Shown here: one piece after another, positions 1 through 12,700 of the stretch | Position numbering within the stretch: the first letter of the stretch is position 1 | Layout of the letters: each line of letters opens with the position of its first letter | Assembly (NCBI RefSeq): GCF_047663525.1 | Contig: NC_092593.1 | Span: forward strand, 22,292,001 to 22,356,000 | Length of the DNA: 64,000 bases | Origin: Anas platyrhynchos | Lineage: Eukaryota; Chordata; Aves; Anseriformes; Anatidae | Reading direction: 5' to 3' | Position numbers and translations under genes: made by a program | The notes under the pieces: generated by a model | What the model was told of the DNA's origin: nothing | What the model saw: only the letters and a program-made list of their open reading frames with translations | The model's database searches: none

Positions 1-395
1 ATCATAACATGATTTCTTTTCACCCATCAACTTCTTTATCTTACAATAGATAAATACCAACATGTTCTCATTTTTTTTTACACTAAACCACACAGGATTG
101 ATGCATTTGGTTAGACTACCATTTCCATCGTTAAATTCTTTTTTTTTAATATAACTTGGTAAAATTTCATCTCTTCTAGATTCCAAAAGTACCTACAAAA
201 CCCATGCAATTTTACCATTTTAATATACTATGGAATATCATACAAAGTAAGGCATTTCAGTGTCATGTATAACCAAGTTACTGTCAATCCAAAAATTTTT
301 GCACATCAATAAAAAGATATCTAAGAACTTAGGAACAATATTCTTCTCACTACTGTATAAAAATAACCACAATTAATAGGTATCTTGTGTAATAT
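1..395 (-). other. SP3: SP3 3' UTR, proximal part
   Basis: The stretch directly follows the TAA stop (398-396 on the minus strand) and leaves the window at its left edge. It is AT-rich and has no long ORF. No AATAAA signal was seen on the minus strand, so the poly(A) site lies outside the window. Mammalian SP3 also has a long 3' UTR. Confidence 0.8.
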
Positions 396-712
396 TTACT
401 CCATTGTCTCGTTTCCCGAAACTGTGACAAGCTGTAAAGGTATTTCAGTGTTGGTAAGAATATCTTGATTGCTGGTGCCAGATGTATTAACAGTTCCTAT
501 TCCTGAAACAGAACCTTGTTGAATATTTGCAAGGATAAGTGTTGTTCCTCCTGCAGTAATCAAAGTATCATCAGGCGTTGCTTCTACTGATGCCAGCACT
601 GTACTGCTGGAGTGAATGCCTTTTTTATTCTGATGTGTTTTAATGTGTTTGGCAAGGTGGTCACTTCTCATAAAGCGTTTTGAACATTCTGGACAGACGA
701 ATTTCTTCTCAC
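396..712 (-). CDS. SP3: SP3 coding exon 7: zinc finger 3 and C-terminal tail
   Basis: The exon is 317 nt including the stop. It starts with GT, which completes the Gly codon split across intron 6, after acceptor tatgacag. It encodes [10 protein letters not shown] and then the third C2H2 finger (C672, C675, H688, H692), whose RSDHLAK helix contacts DNA. The SP3-specific tail follows, including [17 protein letters not shown] and the end SGNETME. The ATG at 719 seen in a simple translation is intronic and not a start. Confidence 0.97.
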
Positions 713-3700
713 CTGTCATATAAGATAAGAAAAAAATGTTTTCAAGAACATTAGAAAAAAATCACATATACACCAAAAACTGAGTGCTTCTAAGAGTCAG
801 AATTCTAACAGCATCTTAAGAAAACCGCTATCCAAGATGATAAACTTAAATTGTCATTTAAATTTCTAGATATTCATACAAATCATTTAAAAGAACCAAA
901 TTATTTTTCTGTCTCTCACTGAGCTTAGGGAAATCTTTCAGGCAAGATAAAGAATATCACAATCTAATATGCTCAGCTGCAGTTATTACCAATAAGTAAC
1001 TTCTCAGAGGAGTACAAACCCTGCAGAACAATGGACAGGAAAGATAACATGAACTGCAGAATCCCACTTGAGACTGACAGACAGGACCATAGGGCAATTC
1101 AGGTTGGAAGGGAACTCTGGAGGTCTCTAGACTGATCTCTCAGAACAGGGTCAGCAATGAGGTCCGTCCAGGTTGCTCAGAAATTTATCCAGCCTGGTCT
1201 TGAAAGCCTGTAAGGATGAAGACTGCACAAGCTCTCTGGGCATCCTGCTCCAATGCCTAGCAGTCCTCACAATGGAAATATTTTTCTTTGCATCTGGTCT
1301 GAACATATCGTTTAAACTTGTGTCTGCTGCCTCTTGTCCTCACACCAACACACCACCATGAAATGTCTGGCTTTTTCTTCTTAATGTTGTCCTTGCAGGT
1401 TCTACAAAGCTGCACTTGAATTGCCCACTCCCTGCCATTACTCTTTGCCTAGCTGAACAAGCTCAGTTCCTACAGCTCCCTGCTTCCCAGTCATCTTGGT
1501 TGCCCTCTGCTGAACTCAATCCTGTTGATTAATGTCTTTCTTATGCTGGGGGCTGAAATATTCTAGATGCAGTCTAACCAGTACTGAAAAGGTCATAAAC
1601 ACTCCCCTAAATCTAGCATCTGTGCTTCTGTTGACACAGCCCTGTCCACCTTGGCTGCTGGATCACATTGTTTATCAAGACTTCTCTAGATCCTTTTCAG
1701 CAGAGATACTTCCCAACCAGTCAGCACTTCACCTGCATTGATGCAATGGTTTATTTCATCCCAAGTGAAGGACTTTTCATTTATGGCTAGGAACCATTAA
1801 CCATTCCCTCTGAGCTGGATCATTTAACCAGTCTTCTTTTTAATTTTTAAACAAACCAAAAAAACATCTGGCTGTCCAGCCAGACAGACCATAACATTCC
1901 CAATTAGATTCAACCATCCAACATGTCGAACAAAAGCACACCACTGCATACAGAAGATGAAATAATTTTCATAGACACTGCAGTTTTCTAAGCAATGCAT
2001 ATGCAGAAGCACAAATTATCTACTGTCATTGGGTTTTTCAAACAATCTAATTTTAAAGGTAAGCATGCTGTAGTTTGAACATTCTAGAATATTATCATGG
2101 GTTCCGTTTGTAGGAAAACAGTAATACAGACAACAGACTTGAAACAAACCTCTTCTTAAAAAGATGAAGAGCTAAACTAATTTCTATTCCTTGTATTAGA
2201 CAAAAGGAGAAATGTGAACTTCGGGTTCCAGTATCTCTAACAAGTAGTCTAACCACAAAACTAGAAGATGTAGAATGATGCACCATCAAATGCTCTTCCT
2301 TGATTTTGTGAATGACATCTAATCCCTTGGACATCTAGCCCTCCATTTTTCTTTTTTCTTTTTTGCTTTTATAAAAAGGGAGAAAATTATTAAAGTTAAG
2401 ATGTTTAAAAACAGTTCTAATCTGGTTCAAACAAATCAAACTCATCACTGAACTTGAATCAAAGTTTTCTGATTAAGCTAATTTAAATATTAATTTTAAT
2501 GTCAGTTTTGACTCAGAAAGGTTGCATTTTGTCCTTTTCAGATCTACTGAAGGAACTAAAACATACATATACCTTTAAATATTAGCTGATTTTAGAAAAG
2601 CCACAAAACAGTAAAATCAACCTAATACAAAGATGTTTTCCAAAGTTATTTATCCAAGCCCTCCCCATGTCACTCTAGTAAAAGGCACCGGAATCAAAAA
2701 TTGAAAACCTGTGTGTGTTCTTCGGTGTCGCTGAAGCTCATCGCTGCGAGTGAACCTTTTGCCACAGAACATCCAAGTACAAACAAATGGACGCTCTCCA
2801 GAGTGCCAGCGGAGATGAGCTCTCAAATGCGAAGTCTTCCCATATACTTTGCCACATCCCGGTATGTGACAAATGTGTTGCTTCTTTTTTCCCAAGTTTG
2901 AGCCTCTGTTAAATAAAAGTGAAGTTATTCATTGTAAAACATTCTTCCTAAACAGTGGTCATACATAGAACTGGGATTAAAATATACCAACAGATCAATG
3001 AAAAAAAAAATCTGAGCGGTTGCCCATTTTTGTTTCAAATATATTCAGAGCCTGGTACACTCTGCAAAAAGCTGGAAATAAAAACTATAATGGTATCTCA
3101 ATTCTGCAGCAAATTATAAATTCAAAAGCATGTGAAATTTAAATGACAGACGTATAATCTTTAGCAAACACACATGTATATAAAGTTAGAAATACAATAA
3201 CTACAGCAGTATTATTTTGATATTGATGTGCCTGTATCTTAAATTTCTCCCAATTTCAGTTTTTATCATGCCAAAGACAGTTTTGGCAAAGAAACACAAA
3301 TCGTTACAATTGCCAATAGGGAAACTAGAGATTTTGGCAACTGGGAAGAGAACAGATGGGACTTTTGGCATCTTGGGGAAACTTGAGAAACAGTTTCAGG
3401 TTGGAGGATAAGCATACTAACCTGCAGATTTCCACTAAAATGAATGACAGTGAAATAGCTGATCTTGCTGGCATTTCAATTAATTCCTTGATATTTCAGA
3501 AACAAAATTCATCAAATACAAACACATAATTCCTAGGAAGTGTAATCTAGACACTTGAGCTTGATGCCTATTTTCAAGATGCTACCTCACTGAAATGGTA
3601 ATTGATTACATTCAGTGTTAAGCACCTAACACAAAAAGCATAGCTTTTTTTTTTTTTTTAATTTAAAAAGTAAACAAACAAAAACCACCACAGAGATAAG

Positions 3701-6700
3701 AACTTATGAGTACTCAAAGAAAGATCAGTCTGGGCACTGCACAGCTGCTGCTGTTATGTCAGTGTAGTTATATGAACAGTACAAGGTAGGAGACTGAAAA
3801 ATGCAGCCAAGCATTAGGACACCTTATACAACAGTACCGTTAACTTAGAGCAGCTTCAATAGATTCTGAAATCACAGTCATCAGCACTCCGTCCTTGATG
3901 ACTAGGTAGAGAATTTTTAGTTGCCTCATCAGGACAATTTTTTCTTTCCTTAAATTAGGGTTCTCCACTTCCTCTCAACAGTCCAGTGAACGATTTTCCA
4001 AACAACTATTAAACCTAGATTCTCATCCCTGCATTCAGAACATTGCTGTTTCACATTCGATGTAATCTAAAGGTGACAGAAGAGATTCTGCTTGTCTCAT
4101 TTTTTTGTTGTTACTGCTACCCCTCAAATCCATAGCCTCATGGAAAGTTCATCTGTCTTTTCCAGCTCGTCTATAAATTCCTTGCAAAGAGTACCCTAAC
4201 ATCTGACCTGACACCTTGAACTCTTTTCATCATTATCAGTACTGGCAAAAATATTTTTTACTTTTTTTTTCCAATGTCCCAAAAGTAGATTGTTTCTTTG
4301 GCCCAGATGAATACTGACTTATTTTTTAAACATCCACCCCAACTGAAATGCCCTTTGCTGCATCTGAACTGTCATGTTCACACTCGTACATGGCCTCCCC
4401 TCAAGCCAATATTAAGAGACAAAAATAAAATCTAATTTTTATCTTTGTACTGAGCCACTTACAAAAAAAATCTCAATATTCACAAGTTTTGAACATTCAG
4501 CCAATCACAAAGGTGATTTAGGAAATTGTCTTTTTTGCCTAATTTCCATTTAGGAAAATGTCTTCAGAGTGCCCCCTTTCTTTTCTAATTACTCAGCATC
4601 CACAAAAGGCTAGGCCAAAGAAATCTCCATAACACAATTCAGTCTACCACTAACAGATTCAGTAGCATTCATCCATCAGCCCTGAACACCCAATTCTCAA
4701 GACTCCAAGGAATAAATTTTCTTCGTTTTCCCTTCTGTGTCACTGCAACCAGTTCCCCAGTTCTCAGGCTCAGTTCACCTTCACCTAATGTTTCAGTTCT
4801 AGGCACTCAGAATCATAGAATATCCCGAGTTGGATGGGACCCATAAGGATCATTGAGTCCAACCCCCGGCACCACACAGCTCTGCCCAACAATCCAGACC
4901 ATATAACTAAGAGCACAGTCCAAACGCTTCTTAAACTCCAAGAGGCTTGGTGCTGTGACCACGTCCCTGGGGAGCCTGTTCCAGTGCACAACCATCCTCT
5001 TGGTGAAGAACCTCTTCCTGACAGCCAGCCTGAACCTCCCCTGTTGGAGCCTGACACCATTCCCTCAGGTCCTGTCACTGGGCACTAAAGAGAACAGATC
5101 GGCACCTGCCCCTCCGCTCCCCCTCGTGAAGAAGCTGTAGGCCTCCATGAGGTCTCCCCTCAGCCTCCTCTTCTCCAGGCTGAACAGGACAAGTGACCTC
5201 AGCTGCTCCTCATACATCTTCCCCTCTTGGCCCTTCACCATCTAGAGGGGAAGAAGTCCTTCAGGTCTTCTTGTTTGGTAGCTCAAGGCATCCAACAATT
5301 GTGCTGACAGCTTTATTGGTAATACAGACAAAGGAACACCCACGTCTCTTCCGCATTATATAGTCTTGGTAACCAACGGAATTCCCCATTAGGATTCTGC
5401 TATCCTGTATCCTTAATTGCCTGTCCTACTCCATGTAACCCTACGAAGTTCTCAATCTATGCTTATAACAAAATATATTTCTGCATTTTAAAATCTGTAT
5501 ACATTTTTGTATACAGATTTTTTTTATTATTATTATTTGGTATTTCATCCTCATATGGTCTCCAAATATGCTACGATCTCCCCCTCCTCCCCCCCCCCGC
5601 AATAACCAGTCCAAATACTCTGGAACTTTGCGTGACACAGTACACAAGTGTGACACAAATCACATGAAATCACATCCAATTTTGTTAAAGTAACTAAGAT
5701 TCCTAAGTCAATCATTTGGAGTTGCTTAACTGCACCTTTAGTCTAGACTGAAGGAAGTCATGGTTCAATTCACGGTCAGCGTATTGTGCTTCAGAGGTAG
5801 TGTACATAATCCTGAGCACGTCACCTGATTGCCGAGGGAATTCCTCAGTGGACTCCGCAGTCCAAAGAGAAGAGAAAGTTAGGAATTTGCAGAATGAGAT
5901 CTGCAGGACTACTGTGAATGAGTAACTGAGTGTATTTACTGTACACAGCTTCATACAGGCATCTGCACGTTTGCTTCATGCGTGCTCTGAAGTGACTGGA
6001 TATGAGCCAAGTTCTGTCTGGACGCTTTGCAGCTGTGACAGACTGGCACCGTGCCCTAACACGTCACGCTAGGAGGCCTTTCTTGCTGCACTGGCCAATA
6101 ACCATTGCCACTGAGTAAAAGGATATGACTCACACCTCAACTGGAGTCTTCAAATCAATTAATACCTTAAGTATTTTCATAGCACGTTTGAGCTTTATAA
6201 AGACAGGAAGCCACACTTCTCAGTAGCCATACAGAGTGCAATGGTTTCAACATGAGATACCTTCATCTACAAAGAAACCAGACTTTCAGTCCAGCAGTAC
6301 TTCCAGGAAAAACATTAATTATTTTAGGGGTGAAACAAAGGCTTTTTAGTTATTTTAAGAATGTATATTTTAGGGTTAAGTATCTGAAGTGGTACTCAGC
6401 AACACTGTTCCTCCGTAGATCCAGAGGGTAGTAGTTACATCCCAATATAATTGCAGATATAATTGAGAGGACAGTGAAACATTCCCCTAACTTCTGACAC
6501 CCTAACAGTAACCTTAATACTATCCAGTTGGGATCAGAGTCATCCTCTGAGGCACATATCTCTCTTCTCTTTTATTCACCATTTACCATGTAAGCTTGAG
6601 GCTGTAAGGCTTTAATTTACACATCTAGTACTCTCTCCCTACTTCACAGAACTGTTAAAAATATAAATTCTTTGAAGACTGCAATGTGTCCTAATTCTGC

Positions 6701-9700
6701 ATTGAGAATCAAAAAACAAACAAACAACAAGAAAACCAACCCTCAGCCCTCCTTTGCCCCCTCAAAAAAGAGGATACAAAAGAAATGCCAAAATTAAGAC
6801 TAAATAAAAGATGAAATTATGATGAAGTCTGCATATGTGAGGCCATATATACTATATTTTCCTACCTCATTTAGCACACAGGAGGGATAGCATTCATTGA
6901 GTAAACTACCATTCAGCTTTCTCATATTGATTTATTGTGTTTTCCTAATCTTACTAGTTACATATTAGTTAAATACTATCTTAACAGAATTATTCATTTC
7001 CTATGTGTTTTGTCCTCATCAAGAACATTCACATCAGCATCTAAGCTTTTCAGAAAAAAATAGTTTATCATCGTGCAACATACTTGTGTATTAAGCTTGA
7101 ACTAATACAATCATTTCATACATCCAAACTTGAGGCAGAAAATGATTGAAATTGTCAAACAACCATCAATCAAAGGAATCAAGCTCAATGTAGCAAAAGC
7201 TTGATTTTTTTATTATTATTTTTTAAATACTGTAGACGTTCATAGTTCAGCCCAATTGACTCTTTACAGCAATGAACTCACTACTTCTGCAGTGAAAAAA
7301 GTGGGGCGCATAGTACTAATACCTCCAAAACTTCAGAGACCCTTTACTCCAATCTCCTATTTAAGTCCCTATATGCCTTCCAATTTCTGCAGTAAGCAAA
7401 GCACGTGCCAACCATTATACTGTCCTGATTCAAACCCTGAGCATCACCCATCCCATCCACTGAATAGTACTGGGGTTGTATGATGTTTTTTTAAATGCAC
7501 AATAAAAAGAATTTAGAATAAATAAAAATTTAGAACAATTATGTAAATTTAGAATAATGTATATATTTGGAATAAATTAAATTTATTAATACATTCATAA
7601 ATTAAATTTATAAATTTAAGTGATTGTAAATTCTAATAAATTAGAATGACCAAATTAGAATTTGGTTTCTATTTTTTAGAAACAAGATCATAATGCATAT
7701 GTGCAATTAATGTCACAAAGGATATCTTACCTTTGGCACTTTCCAACTTTCAATTTTTCAGTTTTGTAACCTTAACATTTAAAAAATTCTGATTGCTATA
7801 TGAAGAAATTTATGGAAGCAAACGTCCTATTGACTGAAACTTAAAGTCATCAGCAGAGTTGAAAGACAAAATAAAACTCTGCATTACAGCACTAGAGATA
7901 AATGAGCCAATGGAACAGCTACAGAACATTATCCATGCGTATCAGAGTGAGAAGGAAAACATTCCTATGGTGGGTTTATTGCTTTTTGCTAGACTCTGAA
8001 GGCATTTTACATTCTGGTGGAAACGTTGCTCTAGCAACTGTAGGCACTTTCACTCTTTTTCAGTTTCACTACCATTCCTACCATTGTCTCCTTCGCTATC
8101 CTGTTTCTATTCCAGTCCTAATTCTCACATCCTGACTTCCTGTCCTACTTTTCTCCTTACTTTGCATGTTTGATGTATCCCAGTCCTTCCCTTAACTGTG
8201 GAGTTCAGATTCACACCCATCTCACCTCTACCCTAGCTCTGACCTCAACTCCTTCCTCAGTTCCAAACAGAGTTTCAGTCAGATTATGTACACCATTCTC
8301 CACACTTTCTCAAAACCGTCACTCAGTAAGACTCTCTTTCTTGGGCTTCAACCTTACGATTTGGTGTTATAGCAACTTCACTTCGGAGTAAGAGTAAAGT
8401 TTAGAGTAAAGATGCCTTTAAATTAAAGCCACTGCAGGCTGGAATAGAGCACGAAGAAGAGGAACTTTATAAGAGTACAGTCATTGCCTGTAACATTCTA
8501 AGAGTTTTCTCCTAGACTGAAGCAAATCTCAATCCAGGCTGTCCTTTGGGCAAATCATGGCACAGCCAAGGCTTACCGAGCCAGGTTTTCAGTGGACTAC
8601 ATGCAGGAATTTAAGAAAAAGCTGACTTACAAAGATGCTATATGACTGTAACAGATATTATCAATAGCTTCATTTGTGATGAAAACACATGAAGTGTTTT
8701 TTTTTGTCTTAAAAAAAAAAAAAAAAAAGCTTTTATTTGCCTAAGCAGACCAAAATATTATCTCCTTGTGCTTACAATGAAGGTATCTGGAACTTAGAGC
8801 AAAAAAAGCTCAAAAGGCTGGACAATATATGAATTTAGCCAGTACTTGTTTACAACTCTTAAAGCCATGGAACACCGACAGGTTCTTGAAACAGAACTCA
8901 GTAATTTACACTATAGTTCCCACATAAATAAGACTTCCACTTCAGAGAACAAAGTATTATCAAAATGGGCAAATTTCTGTGTAATAAAGTCTTTGTGTAG
9001 TTATATTAACACAAAGTTAGGCTGCCTTTTGCAAGTGAAAATATTCAGTCTATTATCCCCATTTCCCTCTTCTATCATTTCAAATATCACAATTACAGAA
9101 GTGTTTTAATATAAAATAAAACCTTTGTATGCAGCCCTGACGTCTTATACGAATAGAAACTTAGTATCTTTGCATTTGCCATATTTACACTAAATTTGAC
9201 TAAAACAATCAGTCAATTAAAAATTTTAAATTTAGGGTTATTATACAAACCTTGTTTTTCTTAGGAACCTAGCAAAAAGGAAAACCAGGATAACTGTATT
9301 TTTAGAACACTCCAAAGCAATCAAACTGGAAAAAAAAGCTCAATCAGTGAGGAAATGCAGGAATACAGCATTTAATCAAGTCCTTGACATATGATAGGAA
9401 GCCAATCACAGATGCGCATATTCCAAAATATTTAATTTTCATATTATTTAGAGCAATGTTCTACTCCCCTCACTTGTACTAGGTGGCATCTAACTCCAGA
9501 TTTTTCCAATTAATCTTAATGGAGTAACTCACAGAGGATGGAATAATTTCCCCTTCCATCTGCAAGCCCAGAAATAAAGGTGGCTGTCCTTTAGCACATA
9601 AGCTCTTTTGCATAAGCCCATAGTTTTCTCTTTTTATAGCCAACTGTTATTAACTAAGGCTCCTTTTTTCCTCACTCATTATTTGTTTTCATTATTACAT

Positions 9701-12700
9701 GCATTATATGACACTGAAAGTTACATACCTTCCACCACCTTCTTTGCAGTTGGGGCATGTACAAGCTACTCGTCGCAGTCTTTTTCCTTCTTGATGTGGT
9801 TGGTCCCCTTCCTCATCTACCACCTGTACTCTCAAATGCGTTAGATCATTGGTATTCAGTGTAGAATCACCACTAAGCTGCCACTCTTCTGGATCAGGCT
9901 CCTCTTCTTTAATCCTAATATCTGAGGAAAAGAACAAAGACAGATCCATAAGTAGCCCATTAAATACAGAGAAGGAAACCATTATGATCAAATCTTTTTT
10001 ACTGTTGAGAGCACTGTGTCAGTCAAAAGTCAACATACTTTAGTGCATACTGACATTGCTTCTGTGCCCTTATAACCTGTATGGTATTTAAAAAGTTTAT
10101 CTTACTACACAATTCAAAGTTGAAGACATGCTGTAACAAAGTATTAAACTTCAAGTTTGAACCATTCTTGGTAGTGAATGCTGTCACCTGGAAGATTTTG
10201 GCTGCTTGAAAGATAGGAAAAAATGAGGAACAAGAGGTTGAAAAAAAAAAAAAATGTAAACACATGTTTCAAATGATCCTGAGTATCCATTTATATTCCC
10301 AGAGGGTTTCTCAATTAATGTGACACATAGTAGAAACATCCTTTCTAGATGATCTTCAGGATTTTTTCAGTATGCACAATAACAAATGAAATACTATAAT
10401 AAATTAAAGGTTTCAACCTAAGACAGACTAAGAAATACAATAAAAAAAAACTCACTCCTTTGTTCCCTCTTCCCCTTCTCATCTCAAATTTGTCTTTTTT
10501 TTTTCCCTTAAACTATTCAGAGAGAAGAAAAAATTCAGGGAACAATGTTCGGTATTAGAAAGAAGTAAACAAAACCCAAACTAATTTAAGGTTATTTTGA
10601 GCTGGTAGTCAAATAGGTCCTTGTACTTTCATGAAAGCAGAATAAACGTCTCAAGTCTCAACTCACAGGATACGCATTCACAAGTATGTGTACTCTACCT
10701 CCCTTTCCAAAGAAGCGTCTACATGCCCCTTAAACAGTACACGTTTTAGGAAGAAGATGGAATCTTCTACCACTCTTTCATCTCACCTAAAGCACAGGTT
10801 GAAAAGCAAAGTCCAAACCGCAAACCTATTAGGCAAAACTTAGTGTCCAATGTGAACATTCAGTGCTAAGCATCTGTTGGAAGTACTACCTCCAACTAAA
10901 AGGTAGAGGACTACCCTCAAGTAAAAGCTCTATTTTCTACCATCACTGTCCTCATAAACTGAACATAAACATCACACAGCTTTTAAAACAGTCATGTGGA
11001 AATAAGCAGTTAGACCAAACTCAGAGAATAAGTGCTGCATATTACACACAATACCACCAGCAGGTAATGAGCATCTATCAGCTGTTGCTTTGAGCGCTCT
11101 TTCTGGGCAGCCACACAAAGCTACACAGCATTCATTCAGTCTAATCCAAGAACCAACAATAGTATCACAGTACACTGTGAGACAACTATTTCAACAACTT
11201 CACATTTTAACGGGAACGTTTTTTCCCTCCAGACACTACTCTGAATTCCCCATGAATTGGAAGTCTGAAAATCAGTATTTATAAAAAAGACAGTTTCTGT
11301 ACAGCATTTTAGAAAGCTGAACCCCAGCTCCCTCTTAGATTCAGCACTCTAGTTTGGATATTTTTTTTTTCAGAGAAAATGATTAGCCACTGGCACAAAC
11401 TAATAAACAAGCCATCAAAAGTGTTTTTTTTTTTTTTTTTTTTTTTTTCCCTTGAAGCTTCAAAGTAAAAACTGTGTCCCTCCTGGATGCATTTAGCGAC
11501 TGATTTCTCTGCGTAATTGACTCTCTGAAATGTAGGTGTTCATCCTCAGCACAACACCCAAACCCCGAAACCTTAAGTGAGCACTGTGGCAATTCTAAAT
11601 TCTTTTAAGGAGTTAGTGCTTCAGCTACTACCTCTATAATGAAGAGGAAGCTAAACAAATTGCATAGCAAAACATATGAAAAACTCTACTGGGCCAGATC
11701 ACAATTGGCGACTTCTCCCAGTAAAGATCAGGAAATAAATTAATGGTAAAACATGTAAAGAGTAGTAAGTACCTGGTCTACCTTCCAAATGATGCCCAGC
11801 ATGCGTTTAGAGACAAAGGATGCAGCTACACTAAAAATCTCTTGGTGCTAATAAGGTGTCAGTCCACTCTTTCCCAACACCATAGTCTGCCTTCCTTTTG
11901 GCTACATCTATAACCACTCATGGGATTGTCCTGACATTGCTGACATAACTTGAGAATTATTTAACTTGAGGAAATCACTCCTTTTGGGATACAATTACAG
12001 GTCAGAACCAAGGAAATCTAGATTATTAACTGTTTTAGATGCAAAAGGAAATGCTAGAAACTAGACTGAAGGAAAAAAAAAAAAAAGCTAGTCTGAGCTG
12101 TAGGAATCCAAAAACTAGCACGCTTACTTTTGCTGATTCTATGCATATAGTAACATCAGCAGAAGTACTGCAGTAAGCTTTTGCACTGTCCAAAGTCACC
12201 TGCACACTAATTGAGCTTTACTGCTACAGTAAGAAGCTCAAAATTTCAGACAGCGACCTAAGCGTCTTTCACATGAAAGGTATAAATTTTGCTATTAAAT
12301 GAACAGAAAAAAATAAAGACCTGCCTATACGTACCTCAGAAACATCACATTTTTTCAGGGCTCCAACTACCAGAAGAAGAAAGAAGATATACTATTAAGC
12401 ATATCAATATATTCACTTACAGCATCTTTAGAAAAAGGCAAAAGCCTCATTGACTCTTACGCAACTGGGCACTCAATAGGAATTCAAACACAGCAAAGTG
12501 ATAAAGCTGCCAGCACAGGACAATTCAGCCTTGTGTAGATGTGCCACAAAAAAAAATCAAAATAAATCAAAAAAAAAAAAAAAATCTCCAAGCAGTTCTT
12601 TAGGGCTGGCTATGGTAGGTACCACGGTTAAAATTCTTTGACTGATCAAATGTTCCACAAGGTTTTCATCTAAAGTAAGAGTTGAAGTAATGCTAATCAA

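Larger units (their letters stand above)
2906..9728 (-). other. SP3: SP3 intron 5
   Basis: The intron is 6823 nt, with donor gtatgt at 9728 and acceptor ttatttaacag ending at 2906. It contains a CR1 fragment (4808-5243), a perfect inverted repeat (5490-5521), a C-rich run near 5580-5600, an AT-rich degenerate tract (7490-7645) and an A18 run at 8711. No other exon could be supported. Confidence 0.9.
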
